Shown here in pieces: positions 1 through 10,074 of a DNA stretch of 64,000 nucleotides. Source of the DNA: Microstegium vimineum (taxonomy: Eukaryota > Streptophyta > Magnoliopsida > Poales > Poaceae); the NCBI GenBank assembly GCA_022036555.1, contig CM039140.1, positions 26,741,843 through 26,805,842 of the forward strand, written 5' to 3'. The translations under genes and the position numbers were made by a program. How positions within the stretch are numbered: the stretch's first letter is position 1; the number at the start of each line of letters is the position of its first letter. The notes beneath the pieces are model-generated. The model did no database searches. It was not told the origin of the DNA and saw only the letters and a program-made list of their open reading frames with translations.

Positions 1-785
1 AAGTGTGTCTTCAGGGACCCCCGGGGCATGCTCTTGGGGTACATAGTTTCCCAACGTGGGATCGAGGCCAATCCTGAGAAGGTAACCGCAATCACAAGGA
101 TGGGCCCGATCAACGACCTCAAGAGCGTACAAAGGGTCATGGGGTGCCTCGCCGCCCTCAGCCGATTCATCTCGAGGCTCGGAGAGAAGGCGCTACCCCT
201 TTACCGCCTCCTGAAGAAAACGGAACACTTCGCGTGGACCACCGAGGCCGAGGACTCGCTCTCGAAGCTCAAAGCCTTACTCACCTCGTTGCCTATCTTT
301 GTACCCCCAAGTCCGGCTGAGCCCCTCTTGCTCTATGTCGCAGCAACTACCCAGGTAGTCAGCGCTACCATAGTGGTCGAGAGGGTGGAAGAAGGACACG
401 CCCTACCGGTTCAGAGGCCTGTCTACTTCGTGAGCGAGGTGCTTTCCGAGACCAAGACGAGATACCCCCACATCCATAAGTTGTTGTACGCGATCGTCCT
501 CACTCGGCGCAAGCTCCAGCACTATTTTCTGGGCCACCCGGTTACTGTGGTCTCATCTTTCCCCCTCGGGGAGATAAACCAAAACCGGGAGGCATCTGGA
601 AGAATCGCCAAGTGGTCGGTCGAGCTCATGGGGGAAACCCTCTCTTACGCCCCTCAGAAGGCTATCAAGTCTCAGGTATTGGCAGATTTCGTTGCAGAAT
701 GGACCGACACCCAACTACCCCCAGCGCAGGTTCAGACCGAGCTCTGGACCTTGTACTTCAACGGATCATTGATGAAGACGGGGGC
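1..785 (+). pseudogene. Element A polyprotein, 5' visible part: end of reverse transcriptase and start of RNase H (Tat-type Ty3/gypsy)
   Basis: The frame is open from base 1, so the gene enters from outside the window. The first residues (KCVFRDPRGMLLGYIVS) are the end of a gypsy reverse transcriptase. They are followed by the RT-RNase H connection (SRFISRLGEKALPLYRLLKK, then FAWTTEAE) and the first strand of a plant-type RNase H, YFNGS. The first catalytic Asp of RNase H is Asn here (AAC at 760-762, usual motif FDGS), a G-to-A type change. The frame is cut after base 785 by insertion B and resumes in phase at 30724. Family: Ty3/gypsy, Tat lineage, judged from the RNase H arrangement and the antisense gene behind integrase. 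RT and RNase H would copy element RNA into DNA in virus-like particles; this copy is broken. Confidence 0.9.
781..785. repeat. Target-site duplication of insertion B, left copy (GGGGC)
   Basis: GGGGC lies directly before the LTR start TGTGATGG and recurs at 30719-30723 directly after TGTCACA. Taking one copy as ancestral restores the element A reading frame, which confirms the pair. Confidence 0.9.
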
Positions 786-3032
786 TGTGATGGAACCATC
801 CAAATTATAAGAGATCAAGTACCAAAGTAGCTGATTTAACTGCCACTTAAAACACTTGAGCCCATATAATCCCGGTAGTCCGGAAATCTCGAAGGATTTC
901 TAACAATCGTACATCCCATCAGGATCGCGCAAACTCAGGTATGCACATTCGAACGAGCCACAAATAATCGAAAATACTTAAAGTACGAAATAAAGTTATT
1001 ACAACACTTTGTTCCAAATAAAAGTAGTACTTACGCCACAACACCTGTGGCCAAATAAAACATCGTTTGAAACTGAACTTGAAGTTTTAAAAGATAGGGG
1101 TGCCCATGATGTCACGTCCGACAACAGCAAAAGATGAGCTCGTAGAAGACCTTGCCCAAGGCCTACTCCTCTTCTCCTTCGAAAGGATAGAGACAGTGCT
1201 TACAATAGCCGAAGTATACTTGGCCATCTGCAACAAGCGGGATAAACCTTGAGTACGGGAATGTACTCAGCTAGACTTACCCGTCTAACTGAAAATAAAG
1301 ACTCCAAGGATATGCATGGTTGTATCTGGAGTTTGGTAAGCTTTACTTTGCAGAAAGGCTTAAATAAAGGAGTTTACTTTAAAGTTTAGATGAGCAGTCA
1401 TCTTTTATCCTACTAATTATCTCTAGGTTATTGCACCTGTACTAGAGCACTCACTTGAACTACTCAAACAATATAATAACATATATCCAATTCCTTCATC
1501 AATATTTTAGTAGAACCATTACGATGTCACATGGAGTTGTACCGTGGTGAAGCTCAGCATAATCCCCCATATCTAGTGGGGGCGGCAATTCGAATCGATA
1601 TACACCAGCTGGTAAGATTACCTTTAACACACGCCCACACTTTCCCCGTCAGGTCAGCGTTAGGTTACCGCTCAACAAAGTCCAGGTGGTAAACGACGCG
1701 GGCTCGCATTGGTCCACCCAATTGTAGAAATCAGTTGGCCACCACGGGGCAGATCGTATCTACAAACTAGAGGGTGCTCACAGCAGATTGAGCGCCGGCC
1801 CGGACAGTGTTTACTCGGCTTCGGGGCCGATACTCACAACGGCCCCTATGTGAAAGGTCGCATTCAAAGATGTAAGAGGGCCACCATCGTGTACAAACCT
1901 ACACGATCCAACAGACGGACTACCCCAAGTCTAGACCACTTGGTGCACTTGCCTTCCAGTTGACCGTATTTCATTACTACCATAGGTTCTTTCCACAATA
2001 GCAAAATATAGCCAACCGTGATAGGTATTATCCCCATGGGATAATACTAACATAAATATAAAAGGTAACCATTTATTCTAAGCAGGCTAAGCGGTTGCTT
2101 TTACTCTTATTAACAGGGTAACAAGGTAGGTAAAACAATAATCAAGGAAGGTAATGCATCAATTTGGGATTCAAACAACTCCTGTCACCTAATGCATCAC
2201 AGTAGAAAATACTCAAGTAGATTAAATTGTAAATATTGGGAGGCTTAAGAATGCTCCGGGGCTTGCCTTGAGTGAAGGTGGAGGGCTGGTGGTCAGGGCA
2301 CTCAGGGAGGTTAGTGTCGAGCTCTTGGTACTCCTCATATAGCTCCTGTGCCTCCTGGACTTCTGTCTCTGTGGGTGCCTGATGTTCCTCCACGGATCCT
2401 AAATGATGGCAATGCATAAATAAATAACTGAATGGTGCAGGGATGATGCTTGAACAAGATTTAACACACTAAAAGAGATTCTAAGCATACAACCAAAAGA
2501 ACTACCACAAGGCTACTTGGAACTAGAGCCACTTAGCAACAAGGGTAAAACATGCTATAACTTATTCTTAACAGAAGCTATACTTAGAAACATATTTATC
2601 AGGAAAGTTCCATGATTTATACATGCACAAGCTACCTCAGGAATTAATCTAAGAAAACAGCAGAAACACCTTTTTACTTTGATATATGCAGGGACAACTA
2701 ATTAAACATTAGCACTGAAGACATTCTCCAAAAACATTTATATTTACATAACAGACAAATCATAACATAAAGAGTCTAACAAAACTAATTTCACCATTTT
2801 AGAATTTACCAAACTCTAGCTATAAATTATCAGGTATGACACATATTACTGAAAATAAGAATAGGAAACCATTTCGGAAACGGGCTCGAGACACGCAGAG
2901 GCTTGCGGGGCAACTGACAGGCATGACCCTCGATTACTCGAGGTCCATCTACCGTCGAGCAGGAAACACAGGACGGTGCTGATCGGCGTGTTCTCGCCGT
3001 CGGTGAGGTCTTCGGCGGTGGGGTTGGCTGTG
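786..3032 (-). mobile_element. Element B, long gypsy-type LTR, first segment (LTR 3' part on the minus strand)
   Basis: On the minus strand this is the distal part of a long LTR ending GGTTCCATCACA. It contains the tract GAGTACATTCCCGTACTCAAGG followed by CTTGTTGCAGATG (about 1222-1262), also present in LTR E. It holds no convincing coding sequence; the short open stretches near 1709-1963 and 2142-2417 have no family signature. B continues at 16898-18366 and ends at 30695-30718. Visible B sequence totals about 3.7 kb, with no gag or pol, so it is best read as a solo LTR (possibly Tekay/chromovirus-like) inserted into element A. Lineage assignment is by LTR style only. Confidence 0.75.
3028..3032. 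repeat. Target-site duplication of Sirevirus S, left copy (CTGTG)
   Basis: CTGTG directly precedes the LTR start TGAAAGGATC, and the same five bases follow the other LTR end (GATTCTTCA) at 16893-16897. The duplication sits inside element B. Confidence 0.92.
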
Positions 3033-3733
3033 TGAAAGGATCAAGATGCCCAAGAGGGGGGCGGGGTGAATTGGGCTCTTTTTAATTTCTAAACAAGAAT
3101 TAAACCTATAAAGAGCCAATTAACCCCCTAGTGCCTACCGCTTGTGTGTCCTAGCTAGAAAGCGGTAGCAAGTCAAAGGAAAGCGAAAACTTCCTACACA
3201 ATTCTAGTATGAATTGAAAGACAAGTGCGGAAAGTAATGCCGTAGAAAAGAGCTAGGGAAAGAGATGCTTGACACGGCGATGTTTTGCCGCGTTATCGAG
3301 GAGTCGACACTCCCCCCTAGTCCTCGTTGGAGCACCTCGCAAGGTATAGCTCCCCCTCAATCCCGCGCAAGGGATGAGTGCTCTCTACGGGCTGATTCTT
3401 CGCCACTCCGGCTCGGTGAATCGCCCACAACCGATCACAACGTCGATGGAGAAGGGCCGCCGACAATCTTCCGGCGATCACCTTCCTCCGAGCACCACCG
3501 GACCGTCTAGGTGATGTCGATCACCAAGAGTAACAAGCCTCGATCTTCACTTGACTCACTCAAGCTTCACAACTAGAGGATGCACACTTGAACTCTTGGA
3601 TGAACTAGAGAGAGGATGGATGGATTCGCGAATCACTCTCTCTCTCTCTAGGGCTCTTGCTCTCTTCCCAACCTTCTTAACAAACTCAGCAACTCAAATG
3701 AGCAAAGGCCCAGTGGGAGAGAAGTGGGAGGGG

Positions 3734-3743
3734 CTATAAATAG
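3734..3743 (-). promoter_or_regulatory. Putative TATA box of the Sirevirus LTR (3' copy)
   Basis: The minus strand reads CTATTTATAGCCCC, a common TATA form in plant copia LTRs. The same block occurs at 15944-15953 in the 5' LTR, where it would drive the element. The plus strand of this site reads CTATAAATAG, so strand alone is ambiguous; the element's direction favours minus. Confidence 0.5.
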
Positions 3744-3784
3744 ACCCTCTGAAAACTGCCTCGGGCTGGCAATTTAAGTTGGCG

Positions 3785-4210
3785 ACGGACGCTCCGTCGA
3801 CTAGGCGACAGACGGTCCGTCGCATGCCCAACGGCTAGTTTCTGTTCATAGTTGAGGCGACGAACGCTCCGGCGCCTAGGCGACGGACGGTCCGACGCCT
3901 CTGTCTAATGGCTAGTTCTAACACACTGTTCCCATCGACGGACGCTACGTCACTGGGCGACGGACGCTCATCCACAGCGTCCGATGCTGAGTTCTGGCTA
4001 GGGATAAAAAGACACCCTCTCTGGAAGGTCGACGGACGCTCTTCCCAGCGTCCGACACCTGGCCGACGGACAGCGTCCGACGCACCCTGAAAAACTTAGC
4101 CAGAAAACAACCTCTTTGGAAGGCCGACGGACGCTGTAGCCTCAATCACCCAACCTCCGGCGCCTTTGTCCGACGCGACAGACAGCGTCCGGCGCCCCTG
4201 CCAGGAGCGT
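3785..4210. repeat. Array of partly palindromic GACGGACGCTCCGTC motifs in the 3' LTR
   Basis: About ten degenerate copies of CGACGGACGCTCCGTCG (also CGACGGACAGCGTCCGACG) lie at irregular spacing. The same motif fills 15990-16450 in the other LTR and 8785-9050 inside the element. Confidence 0.85.
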
Positions 4211-4656
4211 TCGACGCCCAGAAAACGATTTTGACAACTCCGTTTTTCGTCGCGATGAAAATGGAAGTTGTTCTAGGCTATCTTACAGTCCCCATAGGCT
4301 TGCTTAGAGCTAAGGAAGTCAAGTGTGCACCACACCTAAATTATGAAGCTTTCCTAAGTCAAGCTACTAATCTCAACCCCTCTTGATAGTACAGTCAAAG
4401 GTAAAAAGAGAAGCCCTATCTGATTCTAAGTGCCCTTCATCTCCTTATGGCACTTAGCCTATCATTCTAGGGTCTTCATCATGTCTCCTTAACAACCGAA
4501 ATGATATCCATCTTGGGGGCTAAGTGATGACCATTATAGCCCATTCTCCTTGATCACTGTGGCTAAGCTACGCATAGCCTCTGCAAAACACACGTTAGCC
4601 ATAATAATCTCTAATTGTCGTTAATCGCCGAAACCAACTAGGGCCATGATTCTTCA

Positions 4657-4676
4657 ATCTCCCCCTTTTTGGTGAT
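4657..4676 (-). promoter_or_regulatory. Polypurine tract of Sirevirus S
   Basis: The minus strand reads CACCAAAAAGGGGGAGAT directly against the 3' LTR. It would prime plus-strand DNA synthesis. Related GGGGGAG tracts lie at about 5100-5118 and 9295-9303. Confidence 0.9.
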
Positions 4677-5133
4677 TGATGACAATAGAACCTCGAGTAT
4701 GAATAAGAGTTTTGGTTAAGATTCAAGGGTGACTTGGAATGGTTGAGCAAGGGTTAGTGAAATTGTAATAAAGCATACTTGCTCACCCAAGCCAAATCAC
4801 AAAACATGGTACTCATGGATATGAAAGAAAAAACAGTACCTCATGATATTCTCAAGGGATGTTTCGGAGTAAAGCGCGGAAGCTCAAATAACGTTAAGCA
4901 AAGAGATATATCATGAACCATGAGACAACTCATAAGATATATTAGAGATAATCAAGAGTTTGTCACAAGCAACCCATATAAACATCAATCATCATCACAT
5001 CACACATATAGACAAATGCATAAAAGAAGACATAATGAAAGAGTATGGGGAAATAAAGCATACAAAGATCCAAATCCCTCCCCCTATCTCTATACTCGAC
5101 CCTCTCTCCCCCTTTGGCGTCTAGCACCAAAAA
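4677..5133 (-). other. Sirevirus S untranslated 3' region
   Basis: AT-rich sequence between the 3' gene and the PPT. The only structure seen is a second PPT-like purine tract (minus strand AAAGGGGGAGAGAGGG, about 5100-5118). Confidence 0.7.
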
Positions 5134-7815
5134 CTAAGAGTCTGGGGCTGGAGAAGAAGGCGAAGAAGCTGCAGCTCTGCGATCCATTATGATGAAGTCC
5201 TGAAGGTCTGACTCATCTGACTCATCATCTGCCTCGGCCTCTGCCAGTGTAGGTGCAGCTGGGGTGGTCTCTGTAGCTGTCACTGGCACCTCTGGAGCTG
5301 CGGTCTCAACTGACGGTCTTGCCTCAGTGGTAGTGGGCCTGGGAGCCCGACGAGTGAAAACTCGAGGCGAGGGGGATAGTGTCACTGCAAGTGCCACTAG
5401 GGACACTGCTGCTGCAACCTCTGCGGGCTGAGTCTGACCGGGAGAGGACACTGCCACTGTAACCTCATCTGCTAGGGATATGGCATCTGTCTGAACGACA
5501 GCTGGAGGTGTGGTGACGGTCTGTGCTGACTGCTCAGGTGCGATCTCCGACGATGCAACTGAGGACTGGTGAGTGCCTGTCGCCGGAGGATCCACTGCAG
5601 GCTCAGGAGCTGGTGTGACCTGCTGAGCTGCTCCTGGGGAGTCTTCTCCCGTGATCTCAAGATAGGAAGCGGATAGATCTCTCGAGGCCTCTACAAAGGT
5701 AGTTCCCCGGGTAGGAGTGAATCCCGTCTGGAACTCTCCGGGTGAAGCTATCCAAGAGGACACCTGGGTCCTCGGAGTCTGGTACTCAGGAGAGGCTGTT
5801 GGCTGGAAGGGAGGAGTAGCTGGTGCCTGACTCTGCTGTCCTCTGGACGGTAACGCTGGACTTGGCACCACAACTACTGGGGGCTGCTGCGGAGGAGAGG
5901 TGAACTGCTGCTGCTGAGATACGGCAGGCAACTGGAACTGTGGCGTGGAAGTCTGCCCGGAGCTAGAGGCCAGAAGACGCTCAAGTAGTAGTGTCTGAGT
6001 CTTCTGAATCTCTGCCTGCTGCAGCTGATATGCCAAGAACTGACGCTGGAACTCGTCCTGTCTGGCCTGCGTCCGTGCCTGAGCTGCCAGCTGCTGCTCA
6101 GTAAGCCTCCGTAGGTCTGCAGCCTGTTGTCTCTGCTCCTCTGCCTGGCGAGACTGCTCCTCTTGCATCCTCGATAGAATCGTGAGCAACGTAGCATCTG
6201 AGGAGATGGAGCCTAGAGCTGGAGCTGCTGCAGCTGGGCCTGACCCTCCTGCCTCGTGGTCATGGGTCATCGGTGTATACTCATGCACGGGCTGGTAGTC
6301 CTCGTCAGAGCTGTCGGAGTCGAGATCCTCTCTAAAGACTGTCTCGGCAGCTGTATCTATCTCTGCATCCAAGTCTGCCAGCTCTGCCTGAGCAATCTGC
6401 TCAACTGTCGCATCGGTGACCTCGGCGGACTGTGGTGGCACTCCGGCCTGCCTAGTGCCTGGTCTGTAGGCTCTGCTGGGGCGAGGCAACTGCCCATGGG
6501 CCACAAGCTGGCTCATCGAGTAGACTGGGAACTCTGTAGTTGACCTCGTAAGGGTGACTCTCATAACTCCTGACCCAGTCTTGGCAACTATAAAATATGA
6601 AATCCAATGGGCGAACTGTAGTTGCCAATGGCCTCTGAACCCAGCAGCTATAATATCCTCGAGCTCGCTCACTATCAAATCCCAGAGGTCGAACTGCTCT
6701 TTCCGAACAATGTGAGCTAGGAGCCAAAGCTGAAGACGAGTGATAGTATCCCTAGCTCCAATCCGGGGTAGAATAGTACGTCTGAGAACCTCGTGGAGGA
6801 TCCGAGCTAAAGGAGTGAGGTCACGTGGCGTATGGCTCGAACCCTCAGTGAACGGTTGCTGAAAGCACGGACTCACGAAGTCCGTGGATGGCACTATACC
6901 ATCGTGAGGTCGGCGAGGGGCCTCCTGATCCCCATAGTAGAGACTGTGTATCCTGGTAGGTGAGGACCCGAGGTGAAAGAGCTCTCTGAACCTGGCAGTT
7001 GTAACCCTGAAGTCACGTCCCTGGTATGCAAAGTGGAGGAACTCGTGATCAGGCGAGATCCACAGGGAGGCGTAAAACTGGTAGACCCACTCCTTCTGAT
7101 ATGCCCCTGAGCGTCCCATCGAGTCTGTCAAACCCTGGATGTACTGGAGGTGCTGTAGGATCTCTGGACCACCGATCCCCTCTATCTGAGTAGATGGGCA
7201 CACCCTGTGGGCCCTGAGAGGAGCATTGGTGTCAACATATGCTCTGTAGAAGTCCTCGTGCACAGTAGTATAGAACTCTCGTCCGGCACGGGGGTCCCTC
7301 TGAGGTGGGAACCAGGACTCGAAGTCGACAAATCGAAGCAGCTGAACTTGCTTCGCTGTAAGTGCTCTGAACTGGTGCCTCACTGGGTCTGGGAGTCGGG
7401 GTCCTGGAGGGCTAGGTGGTGCACCTGAGCCTCGGGAACGGGTAACACGGTGGCTCATCAGCTCTCCAATAGTAGAATGGCCCGCGGCCTCTGTCAGCTC
7501 AGTCGCTAGGACTGGCTCTGTCTCTGGTCCCTCTGTAGCCTCGACGGGCTCTGACTCTAGAGGTGGAGGGGACTCACGACGCGCTCCACGGCGAGGCGAG
7601 AGCCTCAAGTCGGCGCGACGTCCTCCTCGCTCCGCTAACTCAGCTGCCTCTGCCACTGCGAGCGCGACTACCGAATCCGGATCCATCGCTGGCCTCTTGC
7701 GCTTCTGAGAGATAACCTTCTGCTTTCCCTTTTCCCGGTCAGTCGGTGGACGCGGTGGAGGTGGAGGGTCACCACCACTACCAGGAATGGGACCTACGTT
7801 CTTTGTCCTTGCCAT
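5134..7815 (-). CDS. Sirevirus 3' gene (env-position protein), 893 codons, intact
   Basis: Uninterrupted minus-strand frame with ATG at 7815-7813 and stop at 5136-5134. Features along the protein: a basic nuclear-type stretch near residues 30-45 (KQKVISQKRKRP); an acidic/Pro part; a globular domain at roughly residues 140-445 (aromatic-rich, with FRALTAKQV, YASLWISPDHEF, FRELFHLGSS); an acidic patch; a Gln-rich coiled coil at about 540-617 (EEQSRQAEEQRQQAADLRRL); and a long Pro/Gln/Thr-rich tail ending in an acidic run. The globular part resembles the helical 'putative plant transposon protein' type (Transposase_32-like), by eye only. I see no signal peptide or membrane segment, so 'envelope' describes position, not function. 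It is the only undamaged large gene of S. In Sireviruses this gene follows RNase H and may be made from spliced or read-through RNA. Confidence 0.85.
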   Translation of the reverse strand: MARTKNVGPIPGSGGDPPPPPRPPTDREKGKQKVISQKRKRPAMDPDSVVALAVAEAAELAERGGRRADLRLSPRRGARRESPPPLESEPVEATEGPETEPVLATELTEAAGHSTIGELMSHRVTRSRGSGAPPSPPGPRLPDPVRHQFRALTAKQVQLLRFVDFESWFPPQRDPRAGREFYTTVHEDFYRAYVDTNAPLRAHRVCPSTQIEGIGGPEILQHLQYIQGLTDSMGRSGAYQKEWVYQFYASLWISPDHEFLHFAYQGRDFRVTTARFRELFHLGSSPTRIHSLYYGDQEAPRRPHDGIVPSTDFVSPCFQQPFTEGSSHTPRDLTPLARILHEVLRRTILPRIGARDTITRLQLWLLAHIVRKEQFDLWDLIVSELEDIIAAGFRGHWQLQFAHWISYFIVAKTGSGVMRVTLTRSTTEFPVYSMSQLVAHGQLPRPSRAYRPGTRQAGVPPQSAEVTDATVEQIAQAELADLDAEIDTAAETVFREDLDSDSSDEDYQPVHEYTPMTHDHEAGGSGPAAAAPALGSISSDATLLTILSRMQEEQSRQAEEQRQQAADLRRLTEQQLAAQARTQARQDEFQRQFLAYQLQQAEIQKTQTLLLERLLASSSGQTSTPQFQLPAVSQQQQFTSPPQQPPVVVVPSPALPSRGQQSQAPATPPFQPTASPEYQTPRTQVSSWIASPGEFQTGFTPTRGTTFVEASRDLSASYLEITGEDSPGAAQQVTPAPEPAVDPPATGTHQSSVASSEIAPEQSAQTVTTPPAVVQTDAISLADEVTVAVSSPGQTQPAEVAAAVSLVALAVTLSPSPRVFTRRAPRPTTTEARPSVETAAPEVPVTATETTPAAPTLAEAEADDESDESDLQDFIIMDRRAAASSPSSPAPDS

Positions 7816-9537
7816 ATCTCAAGTCTTTGCAATCAAAGCACTGACAAGACACCTCAAGAAACACACCACATACTCACTGGCCACTGTCACTGATCCTCTG
7901 ACAAACTGACAATCCGCAGACCAAACAAGAGTGGCACGCCGGCCCTGGACTGTCCTCGCGAGGCTTTGCCTCGATCCGTACTCGCGGGCTTTGCCCCAAG
8001 TTCACTGTCACTGCCTGCTGACCCTCTGATTCTCTGACAACTGACCAAACAGACCCTGCTCGTGAGATAGATAGGGATATTACCATAAGCATTTATCTAA
8101 AGGTGAGGGTCTATGGAAGCATGAAATGAGGTAAGTAAAGATCGAGAAAACAACAGCCATACCTCGAACCCTGAAAGAAAAGAGAGAAGAGGAAAGATCT
8201 CTGATCAAGTAGCCGCAAACCGCAACTTCAATCCGCACTCTAATCAAGGTAGAGAGATGATGGATTAGGGTTGGTAGAGGGTTGGCAATGAGATAGATGG
8301 GGTGAATTGAAAATCAGAGTGGGTCACAGGGATGGAAATTCACCTTGGCGCCCAAAAGGATCAGTCGACCTCCAACCACAGAGAGATCTCCTGGGCAAAC
8401 GAAGTCCTCCACGGCTTGAAACTCGCAGGGGATTAGAGGGGGGGCTGTGGAGAGGAAAGCACGGCGGCGCAGTGCAGGGAAGGCAGGCAGCTGGGTGGAG
8501 GAGCACGGCGGCGCTGGGTGGGGTCTCACGGCGGTGCAGGTGCTCTGGCGCAAGGTGGAGCAGGCGACGCAGGGGAGAGGATGGTGGCGCAGTGCAGGAA
8601 AGGGAGGCGGCGCGGGGAGCAGACAGCTGCACAGGGAGGAAATGCTCCGGCGAAGGGCGGCACAGGAGCCCAACGACGGCGAAGATCGGCGGTTAGGGTT
8701 AGAGTGCGAGCGCGGCGGCGGACTGAAAGGATCGGGCGAGACAGAGAAGAGATCGGGGTTTTTCAAAACAAAAATTTCGCTGTTTAGTTCGCGACGGACG
8801 CTCCGACGCGGAGCGACGGACGCTCCGACGCGGAGCGACGGACGCTCCGTCGGTATGCGACGGACGCTCGGGGAGCGTTCGACAGCATCGTCCGTTGGGC
8901 TTCCAGAGCCGATTTGAAACGCCCAATCGCATTGACCGCGATGGACGCTGGGGAGAGCGTTCGTTGCCCTGTTAGCGGGCAACTTTAATCTCCGGACGAT
9001 CGCGACGGACGCTGAGGCAATTGACACCGAGCGTCCGTCGGCAGCGTTCGACGCCTTAAAAATAGAATTTTTCAAATTTTCTTTTTGCGTCTTTCTCCCA
9101 ACCAAGTTCCAATCCCAATAAGATCCAAATAACACTTGATTGGACTTAATATGAGAACCATCTCTCAAACACTCATTTTCAATTAGTTTGCCATAAGCTT
9201 AAATTTACTTTTTAGCTCAAAATATTCGAATGGAAGCGCCAAGGAGACACCATATGGCCACAAGAGGGTATTGAGGTGACTTGAGCTTGGAATGCTCCCC
9301 CTAAGTGGATTATCATAGAGGATGCTCAAGAAACTTAACCGAAAAGGAAAGGGCAAACATCACACATGCATATGCTATGCAATACGAAATTTGAATCTAG
9401 GTTGCTTGCAAGTTTAAACCGCGGTTAAGCTTTGTCACACGCTTTGAGGGCGGTTATCTTAACCGCGTTAGCCAAGCCTATGTGCATTACCAAATTAAAC
9501 AAGTTATATTACATATGAATGCATGGTTCACACAAGC
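7816..9537 (-). other. Sirevirus S spacer between RNase H and the 3' gene
   Basis: 1.7 kb without a convincing gene. 8300-8760 is GC-rich with long chance open frames on both strands. 8785-9050 holds another array of CGACGGACGCTCCGACG units like those of the LTRs. Around 9295-9303 is a GGGGGAG tract (minus). A promoter for the 3' gene could lie here, but I see no clear TATA box. Confidence 0.6.
8785..9050. repeat. Internal copy of the GACGGACGCTCC motif array
   Basis: Four near-perfect units (GCGACGGACGCTCCGACGCG type) lie head to tail at 8790-8880, with further single units to 9045. They match the LTR arrays, which is unusual because the rest of the spacer does not resemble the LTR. Confidence 0.85.
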
Positions 9538-10056
9538 TCATCTTTTAGTGAAATTAGAGTGATCAAGCACATTTAACTCGCTTCTCAACCAACAAAAGGT
9601 TGTTTCATCGAGTGGTTTAGTGAAGATATCCGCCAATTGCTCTTCGCTCTTAACTCCAACTAGTGTTATGTCTTTCCTAGCCACATGATCTCTAAGAAAG
9701 TGATGGTGAATATCTATGTGCTTGGTGCGAGAGTGTTGAACCGGGTTGTTTGCAAGTTTTACGGCGCTTTCATTATCACACAAAAGTGGAACTTCTTTTA
9801 AAAACACGCCGTAATCAAAGAGTGTTTGGGTCATATATAAGATTTGTGCACAACTTGCTCCCATGGCAATGTATTCCGCCTCGGCGGTTGACAATGCCAC
9901 ACTATTTTGCTTCTTTGAGGACCAAGAAACAAGTGATCTTCCTAGCATGTGGCACCCACCGGAGGTACTCTTCCTATCAACCTTACACTCGGTGTAATCC
10001 GAATCGGAATAGCCAACTAGTTGGAAGGGAGCTCCTTTGGGATACCAAAGGCCCAT
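9538..10056 (-). pseudogene. Sirevirus S RNase H domain
   Basis: The minus-strand frame carries typical copia RNase H signatures: GYSDSDY, KSTSGGC, SWSSKKQNSVALSTAEAEY, CDNESAV, HSRTKHIDI and a C-terminal DIFTKPLD. It degrades the RNA strand during reverse transcription. It follows the reverse transcriptase segment after a break of frame near 10060-10080 (the RT frame stops at 10075). The domain itself is complete to its stop at 9538. Confidence 0.92.
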
Positions 10057-10074
10057 GCTCGGGGTGTGCCTTAA

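Larger units (their letters stand above)
3033..4656 (-). repeat. Sirevirus S 3' LTR (1,624 bp)
   Basis: Bounded by TGAAAGGATC and GATTCTTCA, with TG/CA ends. It matches 15252-16892 along its whole length. Differences include a CT-repeat length change near 3645 and one copy fewer of a 25-bp CCTGGCCGACGGACAGCGTCCGACG-type unit near 4060. It contains an array of GACGGACGCTCCGTCG-type motifs (3785-4210). Confidence 0.95.

Noticed and set aside
3734..3743. Plus-strand CTATAAATAG as an antisense promoter of the Sirevirus LTR
   Set aside because: The minus strand of the same site reads TATTTATAG, a usual form for copia LTRs, and fits the element's direction. No second antisense signal was found.
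5134..7815. Calling the Sirevirus 3' gene an envelope glycoprotein
   Set aside because: No signal peptide, hydrophobic membrane stretch or cleavage site visible; only its position matches env.
8307..9168. Open frames of 100-280 codons on both strands
   Set aside because: GC-rich composition and the GACGGACGCT array give open frames in several phases; residues are Arg/Gly/Ser-rich with no domain.
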